From Gymnogyps californianus (lineage: Eukaryota; Chordata; Aves; Accipitriformes; Cathartidae), in the NCBI RefSeq assembly GCF_018139145.2, contig NC_059500.1, positions 23,789,437-23,853,436 on the forward strand: DNA of 64,000 bases. Reading direction: 5' to 3'. Each line of letters opens with the position of its first letter. Position 1 is the first letter of the stretch. The notes under the pieces were generated by a model. The model was not told the origin of the DNA. It saw nothing but the letters and a program-made list of their open reading frames with translations, and did no database searches. Both the position numbers and the translations under genes were made by a program. Shown here piece by piece: positions 27,947 through 41,859 of the stretch.

Positions 27947-28254
27947 CTTGAAATTCAAGCTTTATGGTTATAAAATTGTATTTTATTAAATGTCTCATAG
28001 TTATGAATCTAAAATGAGTTGTCATTATTGCTTTTCAGCGTTATTTGTATAATCAACCTGCCTCATTTGAGGGAAGTGAGGGATTAGCTGTTTCTTCTTT
28101 AATGCCTTCCTGAATATTCTGACACACTTTGATTGAACACGCATGATTTTTCTTTACCTTCCAGGGATTTTTGCTCAGACCTGTGTCTGTGAGAATAGGA
28201 TAGGAGATCAGTATAACTGCATCATAAAGACACTGTTATTTTCTGAAAAGCATT

Positions 28255-28297
28255 TAAATGTTTTAAATTATACCGTATATATAATTTAAAACATTTA
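28255..28297. repeat. Perfect 18-bp inverted repeat with 7-nt loop
   Basis: The left arm 28255-28272 (TAAATGTTTTAAATTATA) is the exact reverse complement of the right arm 28280-28297. The spacer is CCGTATA. The arms are almost pure A and T, so a hairpin or cruciform would be weak but extrudes easily. It may be the fused ends of a small DNA transposon, a palindromic slippage product, or chance favoured by AT richness. It is too AT-rich and short to call a microRNA precursor. Confidence 0.75.
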
Positions 28298-31200
28298 TAA
28301 TTAATTCTGAAGGACAGGGGAAAATTAAAAATGGATTCAGAATACAGAGACTTTCTTATGTGCGATTTGTGAAGGTGGAAAGCAAGAAAAAAGATTGTTT
28401 TCTGTCTCATAATGATTAGATAAAAAGCAAGAATAATTACCATCTCAGTGGGTAGGCTGGTACAAAGGAAGAAACACTCATCAAGCAGTTGTATTTTCAG
28501 CTTCAGCAGATTGCGCACATAAACACACACCCACCCACCCAGTGAGTTTTCCTATCCTGTAAAATCTAATGAATTATCTTCATGGCACATTTTGATGCAT
28601 ATTGTTCCATATGATCAGTTGATGTCATTTCAGTTTTTATATTGTCTAAGACTTAACTAATGGCTGCAATTCAAATTAAGGATAACAAGGTAGGTATGGA
28701 AATGATGACTGCGTTTTCCCAAATCTTTCCAGATTAAGCTTGTTACCAGCATGAAATACAATGATTACTCTATGAATAATTCTTAATCTTGAGTATAAAA
28801 TGTAGACCAATCTGGGTAAACCCTAGTGAAATAAAGCTTCTGTTTCCCCATGTCTTATTCTGGAGTTTGTTCATGTAAGAGATTACTTCTTTATCAACTA
28901 TTCATTCAAGTAAATTTCAGAGTTTTAGGTTGAGTTTTTACAGAACCTAGGAGTTCTGTAAATCTGGTACAGAGTAAACACATTAATATTAAACAGTATG
29001 CTATTTTATCCGAAATTGCTTGACGTACCTTACACTCTTTGTCAAAATACTCCAAAGTGTATCATATGTATTGCTCACAGGAAGAGGACCTTCGGAAAAC
29101 CAGGTTACAGAAATCCAGACTTGGTATCCAAGACAGGAATGACCAGACCAACACAGACCAATGCAAAAGACCAAATACAGAATTAGGCTTGTCAAGTCAG
29201 ATAGTTCAATGACTACAGTTTAATTCAGTAATGTATGTCTGCTGGGAGTCAAATTCTGCCATAAGTGTTGCACAAACTTCTAAGTCTGAATCCACCAAAA
29301 TACTAAGTTTCCTGTCTCCCATAACAGCATAGTTTCTGAGGTTTCAACGGGCTATAATTCTTGTTTATGTAGTGGGTATCATTAATTCTAAGATAAGGAC
29401 AGGACATTTACAGAAATTAACAATGGAAATGTATCAGCAAGTACTGGAGAGGAGGAACAAGAAAATTTTAAAAGTATCCATCTTCTAGTCATTTCCTCCT
29501 AGCAATAGGCATGGAGGCTGTAGATTCAAGGGTTAGTGTCAGGAGAGAAGAAACACTGAAATTCATGGTTCACATCACCCTGGTACCAAAGCATGCTTAG
29601 AAGATGTTTGCCTCCCATTTTCTGCTCCCTGTCACTTAAACCAATGCTTTATTCTTTTTAGAGTACTGGGTGCACTATAAACCAAAGCCTGCACATACCC
29701 TTTTTTCCTTTTTTTTTTTTTTAGCTCCATAAAATCTTTCACATCCTGTAATGATTTAAGGAACAACTTTGCTCACTAAACTATATGGTGTAACACACAG
29801 TTAATAGACTGTCCATGCTTTTTTCAATGAAAGATCAAAACGATGTATCTAATTCCTTTCTCATTGGTACCAATTTTAAACCCATCATGGGAGTATTATA
29901 TGACATTTTACTGCTATTCTAGTTTGTTCTTCTCAGTGACACATACCCTGTACTTGGATTTAAACAGATCTTAAAAGTTAAAACACTCAGACCCAGTATT
30001 TGTGATAGGGAAACACCCATCAGCTGAATTGTTTCAAGATACTAATTTGTGTTAAAATAAAGGGTCTGTATGGCAGGGAAAAGAGATGGGTGCAAAGCAT
30101 GACAGTAATCCTCAAGCAGATGAGGAAAGTAAAAGATTTTCCCAAACCAGAAAGTATAATCTGTCTTCTATCGACTCACCTAATCTATGCAAATTTGCAA
30201 TGTGTTCAGCAACCAGTAAATGTGGTCACAGTAAAGAGGGATGTTCCATATACAGGAAAGGCAATGCTTATCCAGATGTTGCAAAGCTATCTTAATTTGT
30301 GGCTCCTTTAGACCAAGAACAAAGCAGATTGCCTGCAACCATAGCTACTAGTTCAAATGTCAAATTTCTCTCTTAAATGTACTACGGAGGCGGCGGCAGC
30401 TGACAGGCAATCCAAGTGTAGAGGATAAGTGGATAACGGAAATTCCAGGAGACATCCCTTGCAACAACTGAGGAAAGCCAAAGGTGAAAAGAAATGCTAC
30501 AGTCACTTGGGTGTGATTGTTTGTGAATATTGCTATTATATTCTGCTGTAAGCAGTGCAAATTCAGTATTGTTTCTGTTGTCTTCCTGTTCCCCTGCCAG
30601 AACACACGATTCTTTTTCTTTTTTTGCCTTTATTACTGGAAATGCAGACTACAGCAACAACATCAAGTGAAAATCTGACTCACTCAGCAAAAAAAGAGAA
30701 ACGTAGCCAGGGATTCTCAGTTACTGCCTCATGTCTAAATGCACAGAAATTCTATCTACCCACATAGAGCAGAAAGCTGTAAGGCTCCCTTACTTACAGT
30801 GATTCTGCATGAACACGGTCCTTCACAAGTCAGCACCAGTGCCTAGCTGGCTTACTGGGCCAGGTGGCAAAACACATAATTTTGAATAAGTTTAACTTTT
30901 GCTCTGTTTTATACTGCGTTTGGATGGGATAATACTAATGGAGACATCTGACCCTCCCATTGCTTTGGAAGGTCATTCCTATTTCTACAGCTCACCTTTG
31001 AGGGAGCAAGTGAAGATTTATTTACTTTTTCTTTTTATATAAGAGAAACCAGACAAGAGAGCAGAGGAAAATTCCAGAGAGAAGTCCCACTGTGAAGCAT
31101 AGGGGTAGGACAGAACAGTTCAACTAGAGAGCATCTTTTTTTTAAATGAAGTTCCTTGTTTAATCTGAGTTTTAACCATTGTCACACTGACAGCTGGGAT

Positions 31201-34200
31201 GCTGAATAAGCTTGTTTGGGATATGGGCTAGCATTTGCACGTGTATGTGTTTATGTGTAATTTACACAGTTTTTTTGAGATACATCACAATTTGCATCAC
31301 TTTTTCTAAAGTGCTTGCAATATACCAGATGGAATAATTGTGTTTCTTTTCTGAATGATTATTTTAAAACAAGATCCAGTGCAGTACTTTATTTATAATT
31401 ACAGAGAAAAGTAAGAGGCAAGACATGAAGGAACTATATGAAATACTATTTTATTTTGTCAGAGTTCTTAGATGACATTTGACCTCTGTGAACAGTTCCT
31501 GCTTATCTTCTCTCTGGACTAAAAAACTTTTTTCCATATCCCAGGTTGCATTATAACAAAGTCAAATGTCCTTTATATGTATTAAAATTTGAAATGGTCC
31601 TTTTTCACTGGAACTGCAATGCTCTGACAGTAGTATCAGTTGCTTCAAAAGAAAACACAAGTACTCCTGCAGCAAATGGCTTAAGGAGAAAAAATATAGT
31701 TCAAGAAAAATCTCCTTTAACTAAGAGAACAGTTTAGTGTACCATAGTCCACTTTAAACAGTCTTCTTAAAGGCAAAGTTAACCATATGAAGCTTGGCTT
31801 TAGCCACCTTGCTTCAGAAACCCAAGCTGGCTCATACAAAGCTAGTCAGGGCACCTCTGTAACATATTACAGCAAAAGTATACCTTAGCTTTGCTTCAAA
31901 GTTCATATAACCTTTTGAATACACCAAGGTTATAAAGGCAGTTTGTTTGTTTACTGACATTAAAAGTTGGTTTGGTTTTCCTTTCCAACACATTAAATTT
32001 GGTTACATATCATAAACTTTTGAAAAACATACTTCACAACCTATCTATAAGCTGATGGGTCTGACTAGATGGCATAACAAAAGAAATACCATTTGAGAGA
32101 CAAACAATTTGCTCTCCCAGTTTCACTCCTATAGATTTTTGGAGTATGTTGATTAAATGACAGACTGGTATGATAGACACACATAAATAAAATTAAGAAA
32201 GAGATCTCCCAGCTTAGGGCGCCATCCGATCTTCCTGCAACTCTGCATGAAAGTAGTGAAAAGTCTAAATTTCAAGTGTTATTATTACCCTTTCCCCCAT
32301 ATCTTCTGAAGGCCTAAATAGTGCATGCCCACCTATGCAAACCTCTTTCTGTCACATAGCTAAAATTATGACAGTACTCCATATGTTTTATAGATTATTT
32401 TGGCTAGTTTCTACATATTTTGAGATTTGCATAATCTTCACAAAAACCAAAGGGAAATAATCCTTTTGAAACTATTTTGCAAGGCCATCCTGAGAAAAGG
32501 AATGGAATTACTTAAAATTGCTCTAAAAACTTTTTGGAAAGCTAACAACCTTTTAAAGTATGATATCATCCAGCTCCTTTGCTTGATTAAACTAAACCTT
32601 TCCCAAATAATTTTTCTTGTATTAGAAACATGACCTATGAATCTTCATATAATTAAGATTTACAGTAGATTAGGAACAAGGTAAATTTTGCATTTGTTGT
32701 AGGTTTAAAAAAATTACCGTTCTATTTCTGGTAAACATACCTGTTTCACACATGCTCCTTAAAATTTTGTAGTAATTCCCTGCAGTGAAATCAGTGAAAA
32801 CAGTTCTGAGTCACAAGGACATCACTATTCATGGATACAAACACCAAAACCAAGATACTCCTTTCCAGCAGCAAATTGTAGATAATGCTTTATTCATCAC
32901 TTCTCTCTCCTTAGGGTCTACCTATAATTGAAGCACAACTTATTTAAGAAACCAAATATGAAGTCCTGAAACAAGTCGCATTAAAAACCCTCACAATATT
33001 AAAAGATACAATGTTCACTTTGCAGAAATGATGCCAATAGCAACAGCTGTAAAAATCTATCATTCCTCATGTTTTTGTGAAGCTGAGAATGTGGATAGCC
33101 TATGAGCTTGAGTGTCGTGCGACTATTCCCAAGTACAGCAGTATTATTCAGAGGGAATTAACTGTAACTACACCCATAGGACGGCATTTGCATGATGAAA
33201 GCAGTACAGATGTAAGAAAAGACTTTTTAATGTTTTGGGAACTGAACATTTGTTAGACCAAATCTGTAGCAAAACACGTGCAAGAACTGCTGCTGGTGTG
33301 CTGTCTTTCAAAGGCAGCACTGCATCTAAGATTAGGATACCACATAACACAAAATATCGCCAAAATATAGGAAAAGTGTAATTTACGGTGCTATTTTATT
33401 TTAAACAGTACTCTTGTAAAGTGGTTTTCCATTTTCCAGGAAGGCCATTCTGTTTCATTTGGTTCCTCACTAAAATGCACAGAAAATAACTTACCCTTGA
33501 AGGATCTCTGTGGAAAAATTTGCTATGTTATCCTGAGCGGACACAGTCCTAGTTGGGATATTTGGTCAAGAGAACAACTGGAGACTAAACACCCATGGGG
33601 AAATTAGGAACAAATTGTTAAGCTCTTAGGACAGCACTCTGCAGCCTTCTTGACTCTTCGTAACTCCTACCCATTTGTCCCTTACTAATAGCAGTAATTC
33701 GCAGACTGTGAAGTATGACCTTTGGAATGGTGTCAGAGCAGGGCACCATAGCTGTTACCTGACCCCTGCTCCCAGTAACAAGACCAGTCAACTTTTGGAA
33801 GATGTGGATGGTATGGAAGAGCTTTGATAACTATGAAATAAACAGAGTACAGTGCAGAGCCATCTGTCAACCACTTTGGTAAACCATTCCTCAGCCACAA
33901 AGCCCTGGCTGCTCGTGATTAACATGCTTTGCCTCTCTCTCTGTTTATCATCTGTAAGGAGAAAACACTCCACACTGCATATAATAATGAAAGTCAGAAT
34001 AAGGTATATATTGCAGAAATTATATAAAAATATAATTTAGTGAATAAATTATTCTATCAGATAGAATTGAGGGAGAAAGAGCAATTAGTGGCACTGACAT
34101 GGGAAAAGGAGATATGGCATACAATGCAGTTTGAAAGAAGAGGGGAAGTTAGCAAGATACAGATGGCAGGAAACACAGAGAAGAAACATTGACATTAACG

Positions 34201-36359
34201 GCTTGCACAGCCTGCAAAGGAAAAAAGAAAGGAAGCAGGTTAAAAAAGAATAAAAAAAAAAAGGAAGTGATAGTGGAGAGACAAGTTAGGGGCTGTATCC
34301 GAGAGGTAAACTGCAGAAAATCTGTATAGATTTTTACAAGAAAAAGGTGGTTTTGAACTGGATTGTTAAAGGGCTGAGGAGTCATTTCAAGGTGATCCGT
34401 TTCTATTCTTAGTCCGAGTGGTAAGAGTGGTTGCAGAGTTCTGCAGGTAAGAAGACAACAGAGGAGTTACAAGGACGACAAAAGGGTATTAAAGGGAATG
34501 TAAAGACAAACAGGCTGGAAGATTTCAACACTGTTGGACAGTGCACTCGAACAGAAATATATGCTGACAGTGGGAAAAGAAACATAGTTTGGGATACAGG
34601 ACTCCATTGCTCTGAGAGAAGTCAAAGACAAGTAAGCAGGCAGCAGTCTCCTCAGAATCCTCCTTACTGTTGTAATACAGCATCGTTAGCATTTTCTGGT
34701 GTTATTTCCAAATGAAACCAGCACTCCAGCCAGCAGTAGAAACCAAATAAATTTTGCCAGCCACCCACACTACCTGCTAATTGCAAATCAGGCTTGTAAC
34801 TGCGAGAATGACCATTAATCAGATTCCAGTATTATTTAACAACCTATCTCTAGTTTAAAAATACATTTTGAGCATTGAAACAGAGTGACAGAGTTAAAAA
34901 TTTTCTGCAGTAATACCTAATGCTAGTGTGTACATTCCCATTTTACATAGTAGCCTCCACACTTCTGAATACAGACCTTTTCACCATGTGCTTGCATCCT
35001 GCTAAGTCAAATGCTTTGGAGTATCCAGGAGTCAGTAAGCCAGAAACCTGCAAACAGCGTAAGTATTCACTGGTCTAAGGAAGAGTTAAAGTCCCACTGA
35101 CACACAAATGATTTCTAGCCCTCTCTCACTTTTTAGAAGACTGAAGTTGTGTTGTTGCTTTAATGACATTTACTCAGCTGAAGAATTACATACAAACTTT
35201 GCTCAGCATTAAAAAAATACCAGACAAAAATATTTTTGAAATAAACTCCTCACCAGTCTTTCTAAGAGAGCCTTCCTCCCCTCTTGGATACACCAGGTAT
35301 TTATTTCCAGCCTCCTAGTTTACAGACTTCTCAGCATATTAACTTTTTGGCCTGTCAGCCATATGTCTGTTGACCTTATGGACTGTCGCCTTTATGGATT
35401 TTAACCATATGCCCAACTCCCACAGCAACTGCAGTGGTGGATTATCGCAAAGGCCTTAGAGATAAGGAGTGACATCATCCACTATTGTTACTGCCTTTGC
35501 TAGATGAGCAATACACATATCCATACAGCCAAACACTTCATAGACTTCCTCTCCATGTTGTGTTTCAGTTGTTGCACGCATGACCCATACGATAGTCACA
35601 GAATTACGCAAACACTTAGTTCTTCAACAGCAGTTCTAACTCTGATATAAACAGCTTGTGTTAGATATTTCTGTGATACACTAAGAGCTGTAATCTGTAT
35701 GTGTAATCCTCTTTATGTTGCGATGTAACACATCAGTCGGCTGTCTGATATAGTATTCTATCCTCTCTGGACAAAAAAAAGCAGCTAAATCACCGTAGTG
35801 TCATGAAACTGCAGCACATTAAGCTGTTTGTATCATAATGCTTTGGATACTTCCCACATTCTGAAAAATATGGATTATATTTCCCAAGTCCTACCATTGA
35901 AGAAATTAAAGTGGTAAATAAGCGTATCAAAAATAATCATCATACCACAGCACCAAGTTTACAGAAACACATGTAACTGCTGCACAGCTGCCAGACCCTC
36001 CCCACACCTTCCGCTGCTTTTCTACTTGTGTACCAAGTGTCCCTGGACATGATGTCCTTCGAAGGTGAAGCCCTGGAACTGAACTTTGTTAATAGCTTAT
36101 TTTTCCTGCATTGTATCAGAATCAGTACTTCCAAAAACACGAGAGGGATTGTATTATAGCAAGGGAAAATTTCACTACTGCAAGAAGGAAGTGATACAGG
36201 TTACAAATTAATGGCTCCTTATAAAAGCAAGTGAAATCCTTTTATTTATTTATAAATACGCAAGTACTTCAGAGTTCCTGACTCTTACCCTCTTTCTCTC
36301 TTCTCTGCCATTAACAGGAGTTCTGCATCTTTTAGAGAACCTCCTTTAGTAAACGCTGC

Positions 36360-37130
36360 TGGTACCAAACGCGCTGCACTGACGGCCACAGAGGTTTTTC
36401 TGCCTGCTGCTGGAAGGGCGCAGGCTCCCGCAGGCCCCCGCCAGGCACAGGGCACCGGCCGCCAGCTCCACGCTTACAACATGGCGTCCCCCCGCCCCCG
36501 GTGCCGGGGAGCGCTTCAGGGCTTTCCGGCGAGGCAAGCCCGCCGTGCGTTCTTCCCGCGGCGCTTGGCGGAGTGAGGAGGAGCTTCTCCCTCTCCCTCA
36601 CAGGGGGCAGCGGCAGGCCGGAGCAACCCCGCCCGCACCCACTCCGCTGTGACCCCGGCGCCCACGCCCCGGGCTCCGCCGCCGGGCACCTCACAGCCGC
36701 CGCCGCCCGCCAACGGCCGCCGCCGCCCCGCGGAGGGCTGGTGGGTGCGCGCGCCCCGGCCGCACAGCAGCGGCGCGGCGCCACCTGCCGGCCCGCCGGC
36801 GGGGCCAGGGCAGGGGCGTGAGGGAGCCGCGGGAAACCGGGAGCCCGGCCTGGCCTCGGATCAATTAAGTTCATTAACTACAGATGTAAAGCTGCTGCCT
36901 GCATTCCCAGGGGAGGCTTTTCCTTTCCTCAGAGAATGTCCCTCGCGAGGTGAAACACGTCCCTACCGCAGCTGGCGCCTTGGGCGCCCGAGCTTGGCCA
37001 CCTCGCCTGCTCTAGCACAGAGGCCGCCCGTCCCCGTTTGGTGCTCCGGCGGCTCTCTGGCGCCAGGGTTTCAGGAGTACTTGACAGGACGAAGCTCGGA
37101 GGGGAAAAAACATCCTTGAAAACAGCTGCA
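36360..37130. promoter_or_regulatory. CpG island 1, candidate promoter
   Basis: An abrupt change from AT-rich DNA to dense CG dinucleotides and GC boxes, with the core at about 36420-36850, then a return to moderate GC by about 37.1 kb. Unmethylated islands of this type in birds usually mark promoters. The long minus frame (180 codons, 36332-36874) and several overlapping plus frames are explained by lack of stops in GC-rich sequence. A plus-strand ATG with good context (AACATGG, 36481) opens a 31-codon frame ending at 36576, and GTGAGG at 36573 could act as a weak splice donor. Direction of transcription is undetermined. No TATA box or CCAAT array was seen. Confidence 0.7.
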
Positions 37131-40100
37131 GCGCAAGGTTGAGGCACTGAAGCTGGTTGTAAATTTGCCCGGTCAGGTGCTGGCTACAGGCACGGCTGCT
37201 GGGAGCTCAGCAAGGGTTGGCTCACCTCCCACAACCTACAGCTCTACCCACTGGTCAGCTTCACGAAGCTGGATCCATGTGAAGCTGTCGAGATGCAGTG
37301 GTTTTCTTCTGGAGCTGAAGATGTTGACCGTTGTACCTTGGCTACAGCTGCCTCCTCTGAGAACTGATTTTGGGGGCAGCCAGCTGATGTTGCCCCTGTA
37401 CCTCTGCAGCTCAAGTCCTAAGACCTAGATCTGCCACTGAGCATCTTCATCTTTGACCAAAACCTCCTAGTTTTGTCTCATTTAATAGCTGGACGCTTTG
37501 GAGCATCATAAGCCGTAGGCTGTGTGAGATACTTAGAGTTATTCTTTAGTATTAGCTTTCCTTCTTGTAAATGGCAGGGGTAAAGTGCATATGGAGACTC
37601 TGCCGGAAACCTTGACATAGCTGGCTAATCAGCCCATTAGACAGTAGTGCAATTCACCTCTTGATCCTCTACAGATCTATGCTCTGAGCAAGCAGGGGGA
37701 TAGTCTTTTGCCATAATAATTGGCTGTAATTTGAACTGCAGTCCACAGGAGGCTAGCTGACCGTTAGTGGTAAGTTGTAGGAATACATTGCATACTGAAT
37801 TCTTTGAAAAATGTCCTTCCATTTCTAAAACTTTATATTGAGCGTATGTGGCCAGTCGCCAGCTGAGGTTCTTCTCTTGTACTGTGAGAATTCTCTTCCC
37901 CTGGCTCAGTAACTTTACACTGTGAGTTCTTCAGGGCTGGGACAAACATCTATGTTCTGTTTTGTCTGAAAAAATAGAAAACGTAAACCGGGTAATAATA
38001 GATAATAAGTATTCATGTTGTGCTATGATGTCTGCCTATTCATACAGGCTAAGGAAGTGCTCCAGGTCTGTATATGCTTGCAGGTCAGAGATGCTTGAAA
38101 ATTATCTCTGTTTTAAAAATATCAGTTTGTCAGAAAGAAAACCTCCGCAGAAATGTCTCCATTCAGGAAAAAAAACATTTAGAAATTAACAGATAAGGTG
38201 ATGGTTTCATAAGGTGAAACTGTCAAATTTCATTTTGGAAAGCAGCATTTAACTTTTTTCTGTTTCAAAAGCATATAGTATAATTTTTAAATTTTGTATA
38301 ATAAACCCCCTAAAAGCTGGAAATATACATTGGTTTGCAAACCATTCAGAATCTTTACTCACTTGCTTTTTTTAGCTGTATAAGGTATTGCTGAAAGGAC
38401 TTACAGAGTGTTTTTGCAGACAGAGTAGATCACCAGGGTTTCTTTCAGGAACTTCTGCTCAAGTGAATGACACTCCAAATTTAATTGTTGATATCTGCAA
38501 ATGTTGTGAGATACATAATTTTATTTTATTCTAACTCTCTTTGTAATAGTGGGCTTTATTTTTTCTATGTTCACTTTGAACAATAAGCTTCTAAAATCTG
38601 TAAATTATCTACATATAATAATGTTGCAATATTTTCCATGATTTATTTTAGCTTAAGAGATAAGACTTGGGAAATTCTGCAAGCCAGCCTTCTGTGTGAT
38701 TTGTTGGTTAGTTTCTCCTTAAAGACTTTTTCTGAAGGCAGATAGCCAGACTAGTACCACCATATTTATTTTCTATCCTGATTTACGTATGGACAGTAGT
38801 ATTGGATCTTATTCCTTAATGTTATCTTTGGGGCACACAGGACTGAATGCTTTCTCTTCAAATCTGTCCTGTGGTGCAGCTTCTTAATCAGAGCTGACTG
38901 GTAGCTTTTCCATTCCTATATACATGGTGGGTGGAAAATATCTGAACTTACATGCTTCTAAAGGTAGAACGGTTGTTGGTAGACTTCTCTGCTTTGAAAT
39001 TAGATGAGCTGTTGCTGCAGTGAAAACATTCTTTTACTGTTTATTTTCTATATGATACATTAAAATATTGTTATTGGGAAAATCAACACATTTTATTTGA
39101 AAGTGTACAGAAGCAGGAAAAAAAAAAAACTTGAGCATAATTTTGCATGTTACAGCAATTGTTTTAAGTGAGAGAACTGTGTTTTGTATCCTTATTAACT
39201 GGCTTAGTTTGAATAAGCAATCTGACTGGCCAGGGAAGATTATGAACTCAATAAATAAAGAAAATTCAGACTGTGTATATATTCCACTTTCTCTGCCAGG
39301 AAACAAATTAGCTTGAAGCGTGTAATAGAATAAACAAAATAGACTTGGCTTTCACAGTGATCTGCGAGAGCTGCAGAAGTTACACAGAACTTTCAGATTC
39401 TGCCAACAATCTCCTGAGGTTTTACACATAAAAGATATGAACACAGCCAGCAGTTTCTGGAGGACAGGGAAGTATCTAGCAATCAATAGTATAGTAGATT
39501 ATCAACAAACATAACAAGGTGGCTTGATTGGAAGTACGTCAATATGTATATCCAGTTTAATATTTTCAAGTTGTCCTACACAATGACTGTATAAAAATCA
39601 ATCACTTTTTCTCCAAGATTTAGCAAAACTGCCATCTGGTTTGCTAGTTACATCAATAAAATCTTACAGGTGCTGTTACTGAAACAGAATGAAGATAAGT
39701 AGAAAGATAATTCCTATAACTCCTAGATAGATTCTGGTTGGTGAAAAATCAATCTCTAGCAAATGAATTATGCCATCTTCTTTAATTTGGGAAGTTTACA
39801 TTCTGAACTTTCAGCCTCTCTGTTAATTATGTTGTTCGTATCATTTTGAAATCAGTTGTTCTATAAAGAGAAGAACTGATGGGTCTGGTCTCCTGCAGAT
39901 GAAAGAACTGATGCTGAACAAACATGGGAGTTATTCCACATGGGGTGGACTGTGCTGCTGTTTTCACAGTGAAGTCTGTCCTACTCACTGCCTTTGAAAC
40001 ACGCAGAAGCTGAAAAAACGCTGAGGCAGACAGACAAATAATCGGATTAATTAGGAAACCAAACTGCAGATATGACATATTTAACCATGGAATTTGAATA

Positions 40101-41859
40101 TTTTAACTTTCTAATAGGTAGGCAGCATCAATTTTTGGATCAGTTAACTTTTTGATTAAGCTATGTCTTAGAACTGTCAGATTTTACCCTTTTCATAAAT
40201 TAGTTTTCATTACAACAATATTTGCCTTTCTTAGACTTACTTTAATTAAAGGGGTACAAATTTCTGTTTCCAAAACAAGTGCAGACTTTGTAACTTCAGC
40301 CAGAGTATCCAGCACATTTGTGCTATGCAGTGTTAAGGAGGGAGGACCCTGGGGTATTTTCTGTGCAGCAATGTTATCAGTGTTAGGCAGTTGTCCTAGT
40401 TTCTCTAGGGTGGTACAAGCAGAGGCTACATAATTACAGGGTGGGTATCTATAGGGAGACATCTAAATTCCTCCTTAGCCATTCACGTGAAGAGTCGCTA
40501 TAGCACCACCTGCACAGAACAACTTGTAAAGATTCAGACAGCCTTGAGTTTGAGAAAAACTGCACACTAAAAGGTATGAGAGCCCAGAATCTACTAAACG
40601 TAAGCTACCTATTTTGGTGGTGAAGGGACTGACACACCTATCTTAAGCCTGTTTGAAAATCTTAACCACAATAAGATCGCCATTGGTGTAACTATCATCT
40701 AAAATAGGCTTATCCCCCTTTGTTAAGCCAGGACCCATTCTGGTACCTGTGACTGTGGACAAGTTCTTTACAGTACCTAGACTCAGCAAGGAAAAAAATG
40801 CTGAAGTAGTGAAAAATAGTTTCAAAGCCCTAGAGAGTGGTGTCACTGTGCTGGCCAGGGATTCTTTAACTTCAGTAGCTGAAGATGGAAAAAAGCTCAT
40901 TTCACTCTATCACGAAAGAAAAATTTAAAAAATCAATTCTCTGTTAACACAAATACATACATCCTCACAAAAAGCAGGCAGTTTTCAAAACAATAGTTTT
41001 TTGTAGTAATTTCTGAAAAACTATTACATACAAGGGTTTGAAAGACATGCTTGCAGCAGCTATACAAGTCATACAGGTTTTTTTCCATTTTAGGATCAAG
41101 TCTTCACCTACTAAATGAAAGAGTGCCTTAACGCATTAGATCTGCCTTCTCTCAAGTCAGATTTTTCATTATTTCAAGAAGGGGAAAGGAGTGTCTTGAG
41201 CAGTTGTGTATTCAAGGGTGTCAATAAAAAGGCTGAAAGAATAATTTGGAACTTGGAAAAAAATACAGTAGCCCAAACTTCACTGTCAGTTACACAAATA
41301 CAACTCCCAGGATCATACTGTCTTTGCCAGAAATGCAGTCAGAAGTAAAAATGCATCAACATTGTCTATTCTTGACCCAGCATCTCTGCGCCTGAAAGCA
41401 GAATTTGGTTCAATACTTATAAATACATCTGCCAGATCACCAATAGGCTAAGACAAACTCCCCTTCCATGATGGTTTAAGCTAAAATGCCAGGTTGTGGG
41501 CCACAGATCCTGAGGCACAGGCGCGTTTTCCATTACGACTGCTCGAGAAAGGTAATCGTTATCTTCTCTGAGCTTGGGAACGGTAATCTTTATCTTCTCA
41601 GAGCAGCAGAAATCCTTGCACTGTGCAAATTCAGAAGATGCTTTTATCGAGTTTTCGAGGAGCTTTCCAAAACTTTGGCTCTTTCTCCTTTACTAGGCCA
41701 GGATTTATTTTTTAATTTAATCATTACCATGATACCAAGAATGATAACACAGCAGACCTCTTAACTTATCTGGCTCCTAACAGATTAAACTCGTTACTTA
41801 TCTCTAATGCTTTGAGATCCCTCTCTCAAGAAACAAACAATTGCCAGCCTTAAACTCCA
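37131..41859. other. AT-rich non-coding DNA, no gene seen
   Basis: Flank of CpG island 1 grading into AT-rich sequence. Three successive minus-strand frames (39827-40078, 40193-40462, 40643-40900) caught my attention because they lie close together on one strand, but the translations show no domain I know and differ in frame. A 23-bp unit at 41551-41573 is repeated at 41582-41604 with two mismatches. An A-run lies near 39119-39129. Confidence 0.55.

Larger units (their letters stand above)
22111..36359. other. 14 kb gene-desert-like stretch
   Basis: No exon, RNA gene or recognisable transposable element was found. Minor structures are present. A 19-bp tandem repeat starts at 25804, and an 18-bp doublet lies at 27911-27946. 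A perfect 18-bp-arm inverted repeat occupies 28255-28297, and a 10-bp hairpin 28937-28962. A T-rich/polypyrimidine patch lies near 27170-27240. A segment near 33.7-33.95 kb is slightly GC-richer and ends in AAATAAAC-type words, but I cannot tie it to a family. None of the open frames looks coding. Confidence 0.55.

Noticed and set aside
33690..33960. Possible LTR with an AAATAAAC signal
   Set aside because: I could not identify TG...CA ends, a target duplication or similarity to the other LTRs here.
36332..36874. 180-codon minus frame in CpG island 1
   Set aside because: Overlapped by long plus-strand frames, with P/A/G/R-rich composition and no recognisable domain. Best explained by GC content.
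39827..40900. Three successive minus-strand open frames as a multi-exon or viral-like gene
   Set aside because: Frames are short, not joined by clear splice signals, and the translations contain no domain I can name.
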